64,000 nucleotides of DNA from Ziziphus jujuba. Lineage: Eukaryota > Streptophyta > Magnoliopsida > Rosales > Rhamnaceae. The position numbers were made by a program, and so were the translations under genes. The DNA is taken from positions 29,030,501 to 29,094,500 of the forward strand of contig NC_083384.1 in the NCBI RefSeq assembly GCF_031755915.1, given 5' to 3'. The notes under the pieces are model-generated. The model was not told where the DNA came from. It searched no databases and was given only the letters and a program-made list of their open reading frames with translations. This document shows, piece after piece, positions 1 to 12,821 of the stretch (position 1 is the stretch's first letter; every line of letters begins with the position of its first letter).

Positions 1-695
1 AATGAAAACGATGATGATAATCTTAATTTCAAATATATAAAAGCTAAAACTAGTAAGGGCACTTCCAATATGAGTACCTATTACTTTTTGTTACATATAA
101 TACTCAGTATAATGAGTGGATGACAAACTTTTGATGATCAGAATTTGCTAATACTAGATGGATTTATCATTGGCTTATATGGAAAAGTTATAAATTTTTT
201 AAAATGTAATACTATTTTTGGTTTTAGAGTGGAACAACTGTTTTCCTTAAAAACTTCATTTAAACCAAGGAATATATATCCAAATAGAAAGCTCGTTATT
301 TTTTCCCTTTTTTACTACTTTAGTTTCAAGAATAAAATGAAACGTACCCATATAGTATCTACCAAAAAAAATTAAAAAAAATTGCATATAGAGTACACGC
401 TGTTTCTTCTTCTTATCGTTTTTTGCAGTAATCGAATACATGAAAAATCTCATTTATTTATTTATTTATTGTTGAAATATCATTTTTTCCAAAACCAATG
501 AAAACTGAATTATTATACCATGATCAATTATCATTCTTTTGAAAAACTTAAACCAAACAAATTCATCCAAAATAAATCAATGCAAAGGAAAACCTATACA
601 TAATGCTAACATATATTGATGAATATGACCAGTCAGAAAAACAATGGGAAAGAAGATTCTTGATTAACATCTACAAAGGTAGCTACTAGCTAGAC
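1..695. other. AT-rich intergenic DNA, no gene seen
   Basis: No convincing coding region, RNA gene or repeat boundary is visible. The short open frames here are low-complexity. The right edge is the 3' side of the minus-strand RING gene, so the last 100-200 bases probably hold its 3' UTR and polyadenylation region, which is an inference. Confidence 0.6.
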
Positions 696-1653
696 CTAAA
701 GTTGACTAAAGAGGGTCCCAGGTAGATTCCGGCACAAAGGACAGGTGGCATTAACTCTGAGCCATTCATCAATACAATCAGAATGAAAATAATGGTTGCA
801 TTCAGGGATGGTCCTCAGCGTCTCTTTTGGTCTGTATTCAGAGAGACATATAGGGCAAATATTATCATTAGCTTTGGGAAGCCTACCACTTTCCCCAACC
901 AGGGTCTTCGGGTAGGATTCAATAATCGGATCCTCCAGACCCGTAATGGAGTGTTGGTTGGTGTCTGATAAGGCGGAGGCTAAGTCATTGTTGTTTTGAC
1001 CACCAGAGGCTCCAATTCTTCTTATGTATCGAAGCCTGATGAAGCACAGAATTCCTAGTATTGCAGCTGTAGTGAGTATGGCATACTGGGAAATCGTTGG
1101 TAGACCTGTAAAAACAATCACCAAAATTGTTACTTAAATATATAGTTTGCCAAATGGGAATTACTTGGACCTTTATATATATATATATATGATATTAAAA
1201 TTTACCATAAAATTGGATAACAAAAACAAGTTGTGTTTTGATACTAAAAAGCAGCAAGAGTTTCTTTAGAAGTATTATGTATAGTATGCTTGAAGATAAA
1301 ATAAAATAAATCAAATAATCCCGGACGTATTGGATACACCCGATTGTGACAAGTTATAGAAAGGAGTTTAGTTGTCCTGATAATACCTGAAATTATCTCT
1401 ATAGAAATGGTTTTTTGGGTAAATGCTTAGAAATGGTTCTGTTTGCAACTTGCAAATATTAATGTATTGTTTTTACTTTTTAGTGATTGTTTTATAGATA
1501 AGATCTAAATATACACTTTTTTAATAAATATTTATTAATAACACGACTTTTTGGATGTTTCTGTATGGCTGTCCAAAGTGTTATCTAATGATGTACCTGA
1601 CGTTCGTTCTTAATATCAACGAGGAATGCTTTTTTTTTTTTGTTTACAAACAA

Positions 1654-1688
<35 letters not shown>

Positions 1689-2894
1689 TGATGATGATGG
1701 TGATATGCATTCATTCAACAAACCAAAAAAACAAAAAAAAAGAAAAAAAGAAAAAAAGAAGAAGCACTTTTTAGACAAACAATATTACAAAAATTATTGT
1801 ATACCTAAAACTGATTTTGACCTACATGAAAAGCACTTCCAAGATTAATTGTATATTTAATTATAGCCCGTTTTCTAAGGAATCCACAAAGTAAAATGTA
1901 TTTTATACCTGTGGTAATTAAGACACGGACATCATAGTTTTTTTTTACAAACTAAATTACTATTTGAATGCTTAAACTCACCATTTTATGAGAATTTGTG
2001 TTTGTCACGGTTCTAAGCAAACAAAACATTTTTTTTATTTTTTTTGTAAATTTATTATTATTTATATTCATTAGTCACTACTACTAATATATTATATTTT
2101 TTTTGTTTTCAAATAAGTTAAAAATTTACCAAAATCATGAAAAAAATAAATAAATAATGAGTAACAAAAAATTAAATTAACTTACTATGGTTTCCCAGAT
2201 TAAAGCACTCAATTTGCAACCCAGATTCCCTTTTAAATCCACAATCTCCACCTCTCTGTTCACACACACCACATCTCGGTTCATCCCAACTCAACTCAAT
2301 GTTTGCATTCAAATATATTCCCCAATCATCCAACCACCATTCTTCCACCGGAAACAACACCGTAGAAATTACCGAGCACATCGGCGGCGGCACCGTGAAA
2401 ATCTCCGCCGGAATAGCCGCCACCGTGAAATTATTCCCGCTCATGCACGAAATCGGCATCAATTTCGCTCTCGTGGTCGTGGCGGCGTCGGAGGAGCAGT
2501 TGAGGAAAGTGAAATGTACGAGATTGCCTACCTTGAAACTGGTTCCCGAAACGCTGAAGTTTCTTTGAAGCAGACGTTTCGGGAGGCAAAACGTTTCGGG
2601 ATCGTCAATCCAGAACGTTTGCCTCTCGTAGTAAATAGACCTGACGGCGAAATCGCCGGACGGGAGGGAGACGATCGGGTCGCTGCGGTGGTTGCACGAG
2701 AGTTCGAAGCCTGGATAGCCGCAGCGAACGGCGCCGTAGTGGGACAATCGGAATGGGAATTTCACCGGTATTCCGCTCGATGGGCAAGTGGTTTCTGGGC
2801 AGATTTCGGCACTTCTTGATCTTGAAATGAAAGCCAAGAAGAAGAATAACAGAAAATGTGGAATAATAATAATGTAATTTTCTGAGAAAACCAT
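696..2894 (-). CDS. RING-H2 finger protein, ATL20/21/22-like, membrane E3 ubiquitin ligase (2 exons)
   Basis: Exons are 2894-2186 and 1105-696. The donor is GTAAGT, the acceptor TTTTTACAG, and the phase-1 junction restores a serine, giving 372 aa. A signal peptide (about 1-28) precedes a cysteine-rich galacturonan-binding/WAK-like ectodomain with the YPGFELSCN motif and a C-terminal CGVCEQRGGDCGF block (about 207-232). One transmembrane helix lies at about 241-261. A RING-H2 finger (about 320-361) has spacing CX2C, X15, CXH, X2, H, X2, C, X10, CX2C and the Trp typical of ATL proteins. Known family members are membrane E3 ligases, and this architecture and length match the Arabidopsis ATL20-22 group. 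Ligand and substrates cannot be read from sequence. A degenerate paralogue lies upstream. Confidence 0.92.
1106..2185 (-). other. Intron of the RING-H2 gene with an AAT/GAT microsatellite
   Basis: The 1080-bp intron is bounded by GTAAGT and ACAG when read on the minus strand. It contains a trinucleotide run of AAT units passing into GAT units (about 1655-1700) and a purine tract. A 97-codon plus-strand frame over this run is repeat translation, not a gene. Confidence 0.85.
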
Positions 2895-3708
2895 TTTTTT
2901 TTTCCTTTTTGCTGTAAATTGTTTTTTTTTTTTGTTTTTTTTTTTTTTTTAAGTGAGGAAAAAAGCCAAAAGGGATATTTATTTGCTTTGTGATCAGTCA
3001 TTTTTTTCAAAAATGGAAGTAAAAAGCCGCACAACTATACTCTAACAGTGAAAAAGCGTCAGATATTTTATCTAGTTCGTGAATCTAGCAAACACCATCT
3101 CTGTTATCATGCATATCGATGATCGTTATCTCCCCCTATACAGGTATATAGGCCAAAATTATTATAATTAACCATGTGATCTATTTTGCTTAAATCTTTT
3201 TCTTCTTCTTCTTCTTCTTTTTTTTTCCCAACCATAATATATATATATATGTATATATACAAACACAAGCCTCCAAAAAAAAAAAAAAAATACCATTTTA
3301 GTTACAATTTAGTGAAATTCCGTCCTTAAAATTCTAGACTATATGAAGCTTAATTAGCTAGGTAAAAAAGTTTATCTGATAAATATAACGTGACAAAGAT
3401 GGTAGTTAAAAAAAAAAAAAAACGAAAAATAAGGAAAAAAATGAATTAATATATGGATATATAATGATTCAATACTTCAATCCTAATTGGTAAGTATACA
3501 ACATTTTTTAAAAGATGAATTTAGCATTTGCTAAGTTAGTAGGTATATATATATATATATAAATGGATTTTACATTTTTATATAGAGCTTTACTTCATAA
3601 TTAAATCATATTAAAATTATATTTGGATAAATAACAATCTTTAACATTTTACTATCTTAAAAGATTTCTAACATAATTGAAAATCACATGTTCCCAAAAA
3701 TTCAAAAA

Positions 3709-3739
<31 letters not shown>

Positions 3740-4494
3740 TATCTATATAATGAGAAAAATAAGCAGGAAAAACGAAAATCGGATATTGATTCCTTGGCAT
3801 CTTTTAATTATAACAAAGATGGGAATAACGTGGTTGTTGCCCTGGCGGTGACCATGGCCATGGCCGTGCTGAGAATACTGACAAAGACAAAGACTTAAAG
3901 ACAACAAAACTTGACGTATCAAACAAGGATCTGTTCATCCAGGAATAGCCTATCTTTACATGTATAAGAAATGGCAAACAGAATTAGCATCCAAATTATG
4001 GAACCGACAAGACAATGGGTGTCACCAAATAGCTATGAAACAAGCCTGATCTGCCCTGCTCTGAAAATTAATTAACCACAAAATTGAGTAAGAATAAGAA
4101 AATGGAAATATGACTTGAATATGTATTTAAATAAACAGAAAAGTCATAATTGGTCCCAAATTCTCTCTCTCTCTCTCATTAAGAAATTAGATCAAAATAA
4201 TAGACGAGTAATTTCTTCCTTACATTTACATCCTAAAATCTTGTTAAGACGCTATCATATGTATATATATATATATATATATAGATAAGAGCTACTAATC
4301 CGTAAATCCCCATGATTTATTAAAAATGAGTCATCAAAATCCAACTTTTGTAATTCGTTCTATTAAATAAATATAAAATCATAAATATTTCGGCAAGCAG
4401 GCCCATAGCATATCTTATTCCATTAATATACGTGCTCCAAATTGGTTAATAAAAACAACAATTTTAAGGAAGCAAAAAACGTACTAAACTACCG
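2895..4494. other. Intergenic region between the RING-H2 gene and its pseudogene
   Basis: This contains the presumed promoter and 5' UTR of the minus-strand RING gene (immediately above 2894, with long T tracts on the plus strand). It also holds TTC repeats near 3200, AT dinucleotide runs near 3240, 3550, 3716-3743 and 4260-4282, and a CT run near 4163. The RING exon expected for the neighbouring pseudogene would lie here, but I could not recognise one. Confidence 0.5.
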
Positions 4495-5185
4495 GGGCTT
4501 GGAAACCTGTATCATTCTTAAAACCGCAGGATCCACCAGTCCCTTCACAATCTTCACATCTCGGTTCAATCCATTTCAACACGACATCAATATAAGTCCG
4601 TATAATACCATCTCACCGGATCAACCAATCCCTTAGAGATGATCAGCCGGCAAATCGATGTCGCAGCCGGAACATAGCTACTTGTCGGAACAGCCATGAC
4701 CGCGTAGTTTGAAGAGTTAAGACAACCGATCTTCTTTTCTGATCCCTACGTTGGATATTTGATGGTAGCACAATAGTATTAGATATTGAATAGTTGAGGA
4801 AGGTGATGTCTGAACGGTACATCTGCCTCAAAAGGAGCTCCTGGGAGATTGAAATTACGTAATAAGTATCGGTTTGGCATGCAATTCTTCACGTCGTTTA
4901 TGTTTATGGTTTGTGTTCTGTAATCGATTTGCTTGACTACGAATTTCCCAGAATTGGGGAGATTCGGAGTAATATTGTTGATTCCCTACGTTGTTTATCA
5001 TGTAATTGCATGAAAGATCAAACCCTGGATAGGCTGCATCGATCTGCAGATTGATCATCAGATGCTGCTGCTTGGCTGCCATTGTTAATCAGACGGAAAG
5101 GGATATCGACATCTTGTTCGTTACTACCACAATATGAAGTTTGGCAGATTTCGGCACTTCTTGATACGTAAGCAAAAGGTGGTGA
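4495..5185 (-). pseudogene. Degenerate paralogue of the ATL20/21/22-like gene (ectodomain exon only)
   Basis: Reading the minus strand in several frames recovers pieces matching the ectodomain exon of the intact gene at 2186-2894. These include SRSAEIC near 5155, then PFRL, then YPGFDLSCN near 5035. An LPNSGKFVVKQIDYRTQ-like stretch follows near 4930, then a segment resembling the conserved Ser/Asn/Tyr core near 4690, and finally a WIEPRC..GGSCGFKNDTGF block near 4520. The pieces are linked only through several frameshifts and stop codons, there is no clean start, and no RING exon is recognisable downstream. It is therefore a dead tandem copy. The order and orientation of the motifs make the relationship secure even though exact edges are uncertain. 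Confidence 0.8.
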
Positions 5186-7663
5186 TGATGAAGATGATGA
5201 AGACCAACATTTCTAAAGGTGGCCATTTGAGGTACTGAAACTGCAAAAGGTGTATATTGCTCTGGTTATATTCTACTATCTATGTATGAAATATTGTTTG
5301 GGGAATCTATATTGTGAGAAGGATATGATGTTAATGTATATATATTATGGGAAAGAGACAAGGAAGGAACAAAAAGAAGAAAAGAGTATTACGAGTAATA
5401 GCGTAGCATTAGACACCAACCCTTCTCAAATCTAAAGGGTTATCTGCACGATAGATTGGACTTTTATAAATATATATTTTTTGCCACATTCACAAACCAA
5501 CAGAAGAAAAAACATGACAGTGCAAGAAACAAACAAAAACAAACTTTCTATTCCCCCTGGAGGAAGGCACCCATCAATCAAGACTCTAGAGAGCAGTTTT
5601 CAAACCTTGAGACCATTTTTTGGAGTCAACCTTCACCATCAGCAACTAATTGTACAGTCCATTTACCAAAAATTAATTAATTAATTAATTATAGTCCCTT
5701 CGAAACCTATTTAAAACAACAAAAAGCCTTGCCACAACAAATTGATAAACCCTCATCCTCTTTAGGAAAAGAACATTTTTATTTAACTGGTACATAAACA
5801 ATATGGCATTTTAAACCACTCCCATAATAAAACGCTCTGTAATTTACTTTGCAAAATTTACATGTTTATTTTCATGTTGCAACATATTATATATATATTG
5901 TAAATTATTTTCTTCGAAGTCATGGTGACTTTTGGACCGGAATCTTTGTGCATTATTTGTTTGTTTATTTATTATTTTAATTTGTGAGCAGTTTACATTC
6001 AGGATCAAACCTTTTTTTTTACTTTTTTTTATTTTTAGGTGAATGATAGCCGTGATCGAACTTGACTGGGGCGGTTAAGTAAGAATGGCTATTGGCAGGT
6101 CTTAAATTTATTCATTTATTTATTTATTTTTTGAGTGACATTAATATCCATGTTACGGATAAGAATTAGGGAACGTGTGAGAAGGTAAGTATTTGACAGC
6201 CCAATGCCAAAAGCCCGATCCGTGGAATTCATGGTTGGGTTAACATACTCACTTTCTGCCATGTGGCCATATTTGGGACCCACTGGTTCTCGTTTCAATC
6301 CCAATCCCAATCCCAATCCCGGATACTGACGTAAAAATAAACAAATAAATAAACAGAAGATCAACATATTCTAAAGTACTGATTCAAATAACTTTTCAAA
6401 TATATATATATATATATATACAAATTAATTAAACATACTACTATTTCAAATATAGTACTCCAAATTCTAATGATTTGTATAATCACATATTACTGTATAA
6501 AAAGAGAAATTATGTACACCATTGCATATAGTATTTCATATTACATTTACACATTAAATTTGGCATATAAAATATAATTGGCAAAATTTGGAAGTAGATT
6601 CAATTATTAAAAAATTGATGGGACATATATATTTATTCAATTAAATTTGTTTGTTTAATTAATTAAAAGAATCATATGTCCCATCTTTTATGCATACTCG
6701 ATTTCATAATTTGATTAAAATAAATTTTAAAATTTGGTAATGTTAATTTTTGACATTTGTCATTAAAATAGTATTTCCAAAAGTTGATATTGGCATTTTC
6801 AATTGCATTTACAACTGAAAAGCTCATATTAATACTAAATTTAAAAAATAATGATGATAAAATGCAATTTACCATTAAAGATGTTTTAAATTAATATATA
6901 TGTTGCTAATCTATCTAAGCAAACTAACTTTAAGGCTGGATAAAAGGCTAACAACTTTGACTAATTTTACTACCATATGTGACTAACTGTAACTTGTAAA
7001 ATATTGATAAGTATAGGTTTAAAGTTTAATCATACAAGATTTGGTCTTCTCAGCCAACACAAATTTCCCCATATAATATATAATTTAAAATATAATTTTA
7101 AAATAAAAATACAACAGATGGGACAAACACCACATACACGACAATGCATTTTTTTATGCCTCGGACTGTGATGCATACAGCTAACCCTCATTTAAATCTA
7201 AACTTTTTATTTTATAAAAATCTATCTAACCCTCATTTAGATTTTGTTTTTATTATCTATAAATTAAAAATGTATGTTGTGTTGTATATTTATGTTGTAT
7301 TATCAATTTTGTTATTTTTTGTAAGGAAAAAGTGGAATAATAAACACTATAAATATGAAACAAAAAAAGAATTATTCCTGAACATTTTTAGTTAATTGAA
7401 ATCCAAATAAAAGAAGTTTAGTTAATTAATTATTATACGTGAAGGAAAAAGAAATAGACAATTAATGAGGCGTGGATTAATGTGTTAATTAATTAATTAA
7501 TTAATTTTATTTTCAATTGAAAATTGAATATATTTTATAATTTTGATCCCCACTTATAAAATGATAAATAAAATGTTCAATTGAAAATATTAAAATAAAT
7601 TTAAATGTTTTGACATAAAAAAAGAAGAAGATAATATTAGGTTATGAACATAAAAATATGTAT
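5186..7663. other. AT-rich intergenic DNA
   Basis: No supported gene. It holds AT microsatellites (about 6401-6420), TTAA-rich palindromic runs (about 5674-5690 and 7485-7506), and the left copy of a roughly 370-bp repeat described separately. The right end is the TSD of the solo LTR. Confidence 0.55.
6143..6512 (+). repeat. Left copy of a dispersed ~370-bp direct repeat
   Basis: Shared landmarks in order with 11672-12045 are GGATAAGAATTA, CTGACAGCCCA-like, CATACTCACTTT, GCCATGTGGC, TTTCAATCCC, ACAAATTAATTAAACATA and CTCCAAATTC. Gaps and substitutions show the copies are old. Function is unknown: it could be a transposon fragment or a duplicated upstream region, since the right copy lies upstream of the UBR7-like gene. 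Confidence 0.65.
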
Positions 7664-7668
7664 GAAAA
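7664..7668 (+). repeat. Target-site duplication GAAAA, left of solo LTR
   Basis: The five bases GAAAA immediately before the TG start of the LTR are repeated exactly at 10617-10621 after its CA end. Confidence 0.85.
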
Positions 7669-8189
7669 TGTAACACCCCGTCCCAAATCACATCGGAATT
7701 CGTGCACGTTGACCGAGGTTGATCGATGACCGAGTGGATCAAAAGTTGACTTTTTGTTCCAGTTGAAATTTATAGTTGACCATGGTACCGTGGTGAAGTG
7801 CATGATGCTCTGAGTTCGTAAACTAGTAGCACGTCGAAAATGGAGCTACGGTTTGAAAGTTATGGGCAAAACAAGTCGAGGTGCAAACTGTTCAATAGGT
7901 GCCGGGAGTTGACTTTTTATTATTGTGTAATTATGTTTTGACTTTTGTATGGTTGTAAAGTACTCATCGATACGAGTTCATAGACTAGCAGCATGCTTAA
8001 ATTAGACATCTGGTTAAAAAGTTACGGATGTTTGAAGTTCGCCGGATACCGTAATATTTTATTATATCTGGCTTAAGTGCACAGTATTGCCACATGTCGT
8101 CACCTGATTGGTCCACGTGGGTGAACAGTGTCACCCACGGTGACTTTTATTTGGCAAAAACGCCGGGGAGGAGAGAGAAAGAGAGAGAA

Positions 8190-8226
<37 letters not shown>

Positions 8227-10616
8227 GACTGGCCGCGGGAAATCGTCCAATTTTCCTGCCGATCCTTGCTACACGCGCCGGCCAGACGAGAGCGCCTCCC
8301 CATTTCCGGCTGAACCCTGAAATTTCACGACCGCCGGTCGTCGGACGCGCCCAGATCGAGCCAGCGAAGCTCGGCGGCAATTTTTCTCCTCCACCGCCGG
8401 CCACCGCCGTTGACCGGTTTCCGGCCACTTTCAAGCCACACGCGCCTGACCGGTCCTTCACCCGTGGCAATTCCGGCCTACCCACCAAATTTCACGGCCA
8501 CCGGACCTCCGAAGCACCGGGATCGGCACATTTTCCGGCGAGGCGCCGAAAATCTTCAAACCCTGATATCTTCTCCGTCCGGCCTCCGTTTGCCTCACTG
8601 CCAGTCTCGTTGGAATCCTCTCCCCTCGATCTACAAAACCCCCAAAAATCTCAACCAACGGCCACCGCACGCGCCGCCACCGGTGACTGTTGCCGGTGAC
8701 TGCGGCGGCTCGCCAGAAGTCATTGTTTCGGCGAGTACCCAGTTGCACCGCCGGTCCCTGTCCACTGATTCCGACCTCCTGAATCCAAATTCGGCGTCCT
8801 TTTCCTCCAATTCGTGACGGTTTGGGAGAATTGAGAAGTCGAATCCCAAAAGCTTTCCGACGAGGTTCCGGCCACCTCGGGTCCGATCTCCGGGAAGTAA
8901 GACCGAATCTGTGATCCTCATCACTCAAGCTTCGATTCGGTATATTACTCGTAATTTTTAGTTGTCGTTTTTTTTCGCTCCCCGGGTACCCATTTGGGAA
9001 TTACCCGATTAAAATATTAATATATTTGGTTGGTGTACTGTGGATGTTTTAGGTGCGCGTGCGAGTAGTGGAGTTAATCCTGCGGAGGATCTTAGCTGAT
9101 ATACGCACTTAAGGTGAGTGACCCACCTTTAAAAATATTTTGGGCCAATTAATTATATTTAATTGGTGTTTAATTGATATTTGAATGATGCTCATGTGGT
9201 CAATTTAATTATGATTTTATTGTTATTTAATTTTAATTATTATGCATGAGTAAGGTATTTTTAGTATTAAATTGTATGTGGTTTTAATATTATTTTTGGG
9301 CATAATTAGTTTAAACATTTTATGAAAATATTTGTTTAAAGTGGTAGTTTAATTTTTATAATTATGCCTATGGTATTTTATTTGTTGAACCTCGTATTAC
9401 GAGAAAAATTATTGTTTTACTGTTATCGATATTTTCGTACCGAGTTGTTAAATGAAAATATGTGGGATGGTAAATGTGAAAATTGGTATATTTCCCACTG
9501 TAATTTTGGAAAGAACAATACGGTTATAATTAATTTAATAATTATTTTAGACGCATTTATACAGTATTGGTATTCTGGTGTATGTATATGGTTAGCGCGC
9601 AAGTATTATGTCTCCCGTGAGTTGTCATTGGACCGTGGGCAGGCAAGTTTGATATTGGCCACAGTCGCCCCCTTCCTTGGCCGGGATGACGGTTTCAGCA
9701 GCGGTACTGTCGGGACGCCGAAGTGCCGTTTGCAAGTTTTTCTCTTTAATCCCCCCACCAGTCGGTGCTCGGGACACTGGGTATCGGAAGGCATCACCGG
9801 TATATGATGTGGTGCGTCAAGTGTAAATTTTCAGACAAAATTTCAAACCCCAAAGTATTCAAAAATTATTTATTATATGTATTTACATTTTAATTACATT
9901 TGAGGTATTTATTTATTTATTTATTGTTATTAAATTGTTTGATCCCTTGGTTTTCGGGAAATACGAATATCGGGTTTTGTGAAAATGTTTTAAAAAGGAA
10001 ACATTTCCAACGGAGTGATTAGTGAGAGTTTTGAGAGAAATTATTATTTTCAACTGCTATTACTTATTTACCTATCTAATTGCCGGTATTAATTAAATTC
10101 CCTTATTTGTTATATTATTATTATTAAAAGTGTTCAGTAGTTAGGGTCGCTCACTGAGATGATTAGCATCTCACGTTTTTAAATTCCGTTCCCTTAGGTG
10201 CAAGGGGTGGTAGACGTTCTTCCGGGGCGAACCAAATCTCCGCCGCAATCGTGTTTCGAGAAGTATTTTTGTACTCGTTCATTTCAGTTGTATTATTTCT
10301 TTCATCTTTGTTGTAATTTTTCTATTAAATAGCACTTCATGAAGCTCTGTATACTATTTTGGACACCTATGTTTTATTTATGCACTGGATTACTGTTATT
10401 CTTGTGAAGTGCTGTAAAATTGTGGAATCAATTTGTAGTATTGTGGGAGGAATAAGGGAATGAATATAGAAGTGTGTTTTTAGTGCAGGTAATTTTTGGT
10501 AAGTCCTATCCTTAGGGAAGGTGCTGCCGGATTTTCCGTTGAAAGGTTCGATGATATTTTCCTACGATCAGGACTTGTCTAGGATTTCAAAGAGGAATTC
10601 TGGACAGGTCCTGACA
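7669..10616. mobile_element. Solo LTR of a large LTR retrotransposon (2948 bp)
   Basis: It begins TGTAACACCCCG and ends CTGACA, and is flanked by the 5-bp duplication GAAAA. No second LTR, gag or pol lies nearby, so this is a single LTR left by recombination between the two LTRs of one insertion. Its composition is sharply zoned. An AT-poor block at about 8100-8930 carries a GA microsatellite and CCGGCC-rich DNA open in several frames on both strands. A second GC-rich patch lies at about 9595-9810, and the rest is AT-rich. LTRs near 3 kb are unusual and occur in some Ty3-gypsy lineages; the family assignment is inference. The orientation cannot be set without an internal region. Confidence 0.85.
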
Positions 10617-10621
10617 GAAAA
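10617..10621 (+). repeat. Target-site duplication GAAAA, right of solo LTR
   Basis: Exact copy of 7664-7668, immediately following the CA terminus. Confidence 0.85.
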
Positions 10622-12300
10622 AGTGTGATTGTACGCTGATATCCTCTTGGACATTTCTACCAATTAACTGACAATATATATATATATATATATAAGAGAA
10701 ATAAAATAGTAGAAAAATGTAGAGAGAGAAAATAAAAAAATATAAAGTATAGAAAGAGAAATAAAATCAAGAGAGATGGAAAAAAGTGTAGAAAGAGAAA
10801 ATATGGAGACAAGAGCACTTTTATTTATCACACTAGCTAATATTATTAATGGAATTTTTATTTATGCATTAATTAGTATTTAATTATATTTAAATCAGTT
10901 TTAACTTCTAAAAACTAAAATTCTATGTAAAAATGTGAACTTTTAATATAAATTATTTTAATAACTGATATATAAATATGGATTTATTTAATGATAATTT
11001 TTAATGGTGATAAATATTGTTTTTTGAAAAAAAAAAAAAGTAAAATAATTAGAGAGATAAAAGGAAGGAAAAATAGATGTTCATTTTATATTATAAGGTC
11101 TATTAATTAACGATGTAACAGTATTTTTAATTGGTTAAATGAATAAAATGTTCCAGCACAATGGTAGAATGGAGAGGGAAATAAAATTCCATTCCAAGTT
11201 CCAACCATGTTGGTCCAACTAAACTAGGGAATGAGAATTTCAATCGAATGCACCTTATGTTCTTTCTCCATTCAACCAGCTAAAATTTTTAGTTTTTAGA
11301 AAATGTCCTATATTTAGGTTTATTTTAAGTCACTAAAAGTAAAATGAATATAATTTATTAATATAATTATTAAAAATAAATTTAATATGTGAGCACATTT
11401 ACAACGTATCATGTTTAACAAATTTACAATAGAATTGAGTATAACAAACATTTTATTTGTTTTCAGATAATATTAAAGTTATTAAAATATTTATTAAATT
11501 TATTTAAGGTATAAATAATGTAAGTAACAACTAATTATTTTTTAATTAATTAATCTATTTAAAAATATATTTTTATATTTAAATTATATAAATATATTAA
11601 TTAATAATCTTTTAATATATTTTATTTAATAAATAAATATAATAAACTAATTTTTTTAACCAGTGGCGCTACAAATTATGGATAAGAATTACAGTGGGAC
11701 GGAAAGGGAAGTAATAGTGTCTGACAGCCCAGTTCCCACAGCCCAATCCCTGGAAGTCATAATGGGGCTGACATACTCACTTTATGCCATGTGGCAGTAC
11801 GTGGACCTACTAATTCTCATTTCAATCCCTTTCCTATATATCGATTAAAAAAAAAAAATGAAAAAAAAAAACTAAAAGATCAGTATATTCTTCTATTTAA
11901 ATACTGATTTTGATAGCTTTTTGTAAGATTAAAAATACAAATTAATTAAACATATTACTTTATAAAAATAGAACAATTATTATTTCAAATTATGGTACTC
12001 CAAATTCCAATGGCTTGTATAATTACATATTACTATAATAAAAATTATGCATGCGGGACATGCATAAAACATACAATATAATTCTCAGACAGTGTCATTA
12101 GGACGATCCTAATACATATAGAAATTAAATTTGTCAATTATAAATGAGATAGACCTTTATTTTATTTCATAAAAATAGTAAAAAATAAAAAATAAAAAAT
12201 GTACAATTAACATCTCCATATGTTTTTGAAATGACTATGTGTTTTTTTTTTTAAAAAAAGAAAAAATTATCGGACATTTAAAAAAAATTCATCTACCAAA
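10622..12300. other. AT-rich intergenic DNA upstream of the UBR7-like gene
   Basis: No gene is supported. An AT run (about 10674-10695) is followed by a purine-rich stretch (about 10695-10815) with loose repeats of GTAGAAAGAGAAATAAAAT-like units. The right copy of the dispersed repeat lies at 11672-12045. The UBR7-like promoter probably lies in the last few hundred bases, but I saw no decisive TATA element. Confidence 0.5.
11672..12045 (+). repeat. Right copy of the dispersed ~370-bp direct repeat
   Basis: Partner of 6143-6512 in the same orientation with the same ordered landmarks. The solo LTR lies in the DNA between the two copies. Confidence 0.65.
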
Positions 12301-12309
12301 ATTCACATT

Positions 12310-12821
12310 TGGAGGGAAAGGATTTGGCATCTGAGTTTTTGAGAAATACAGAGAATAGGGGCTCCCTATGGCGGGAAAATGTCGTTAAAGTCCTTTACCA
12401 CGTATCAAAACCCCCAACACCCCAACTCTTACTTTCCCTTGCTCTTATTTTTCTCTCGTTTCCTCAGGTCTTCGAAAACCCTTCAGGATTTTGCTTCAAA
12501 TATCCAACTCTCTCCGTCCAATCTCTTCAATCTCTCACCTCGCTGAAATGTCTCTGCCACTAAATTAGGTACCTTTCTTTATCCGCTCCCTTATTTATCT
12601 GCAATGGGATTCTAGGGTTTTTATTTCTGTTTTAGGGCTTGCATTTTCGGCTTTTTGTATTATATTTGTTTCGAGAAATTACGGATTTTTTTAATGACAG
12701 TATGTGTTATTTTATTTGCTTGTATTGGATTTTAGGTTTGGAGTGTAGGAAGTTGATATAAAGGAAATTTTTTTTTTGCCCCCCAATTTTCTTCACGAAG
12801 TTATTTGTGGGTTAGCTGAGA
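12310..12821 (+). other. Probable 5' UTR with leader intron of the UBR7-like gene
   Basis: A pyrimidine-rich stretch at about 12395-12565 resembles a plant 5' leader. It ends in TTAG followed by a GTACCT donor-like site near 12568. An acceptor-like TTTTAG at about 12731-12736 precedes the leader segment that runs to the ATG at 12822. The leader intron is inferred; no transcript evidence is available. Confidence 0.45.

Noticed and set aside
1555..1848. 97-codon plus-strand frame with poly-Asn and poly-Asp
   Set aside because: It is translation of an AAT/GAT microsatellite within the intron of the RING-H2 gene.
2187..2819. 210-codon plus-strand frame
   Set aside because: Antisense shadow of the RING-H2 ectodomain exon, whose motifs and splice sites are on the minus strand.
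3677..3898. 73-codon plus-strand frame
   Set aside because: It begins in poly-A and an AT microsatellite, and its last part shows no recognisable domain.
8094..8928. Long overlapping open frames on both strands in a GC-rich block
   Set aside because: They lie inside the solo LTR, overlap one another on both strands, lack recognisable domains and reflect GC-rich composition with few stop codons.
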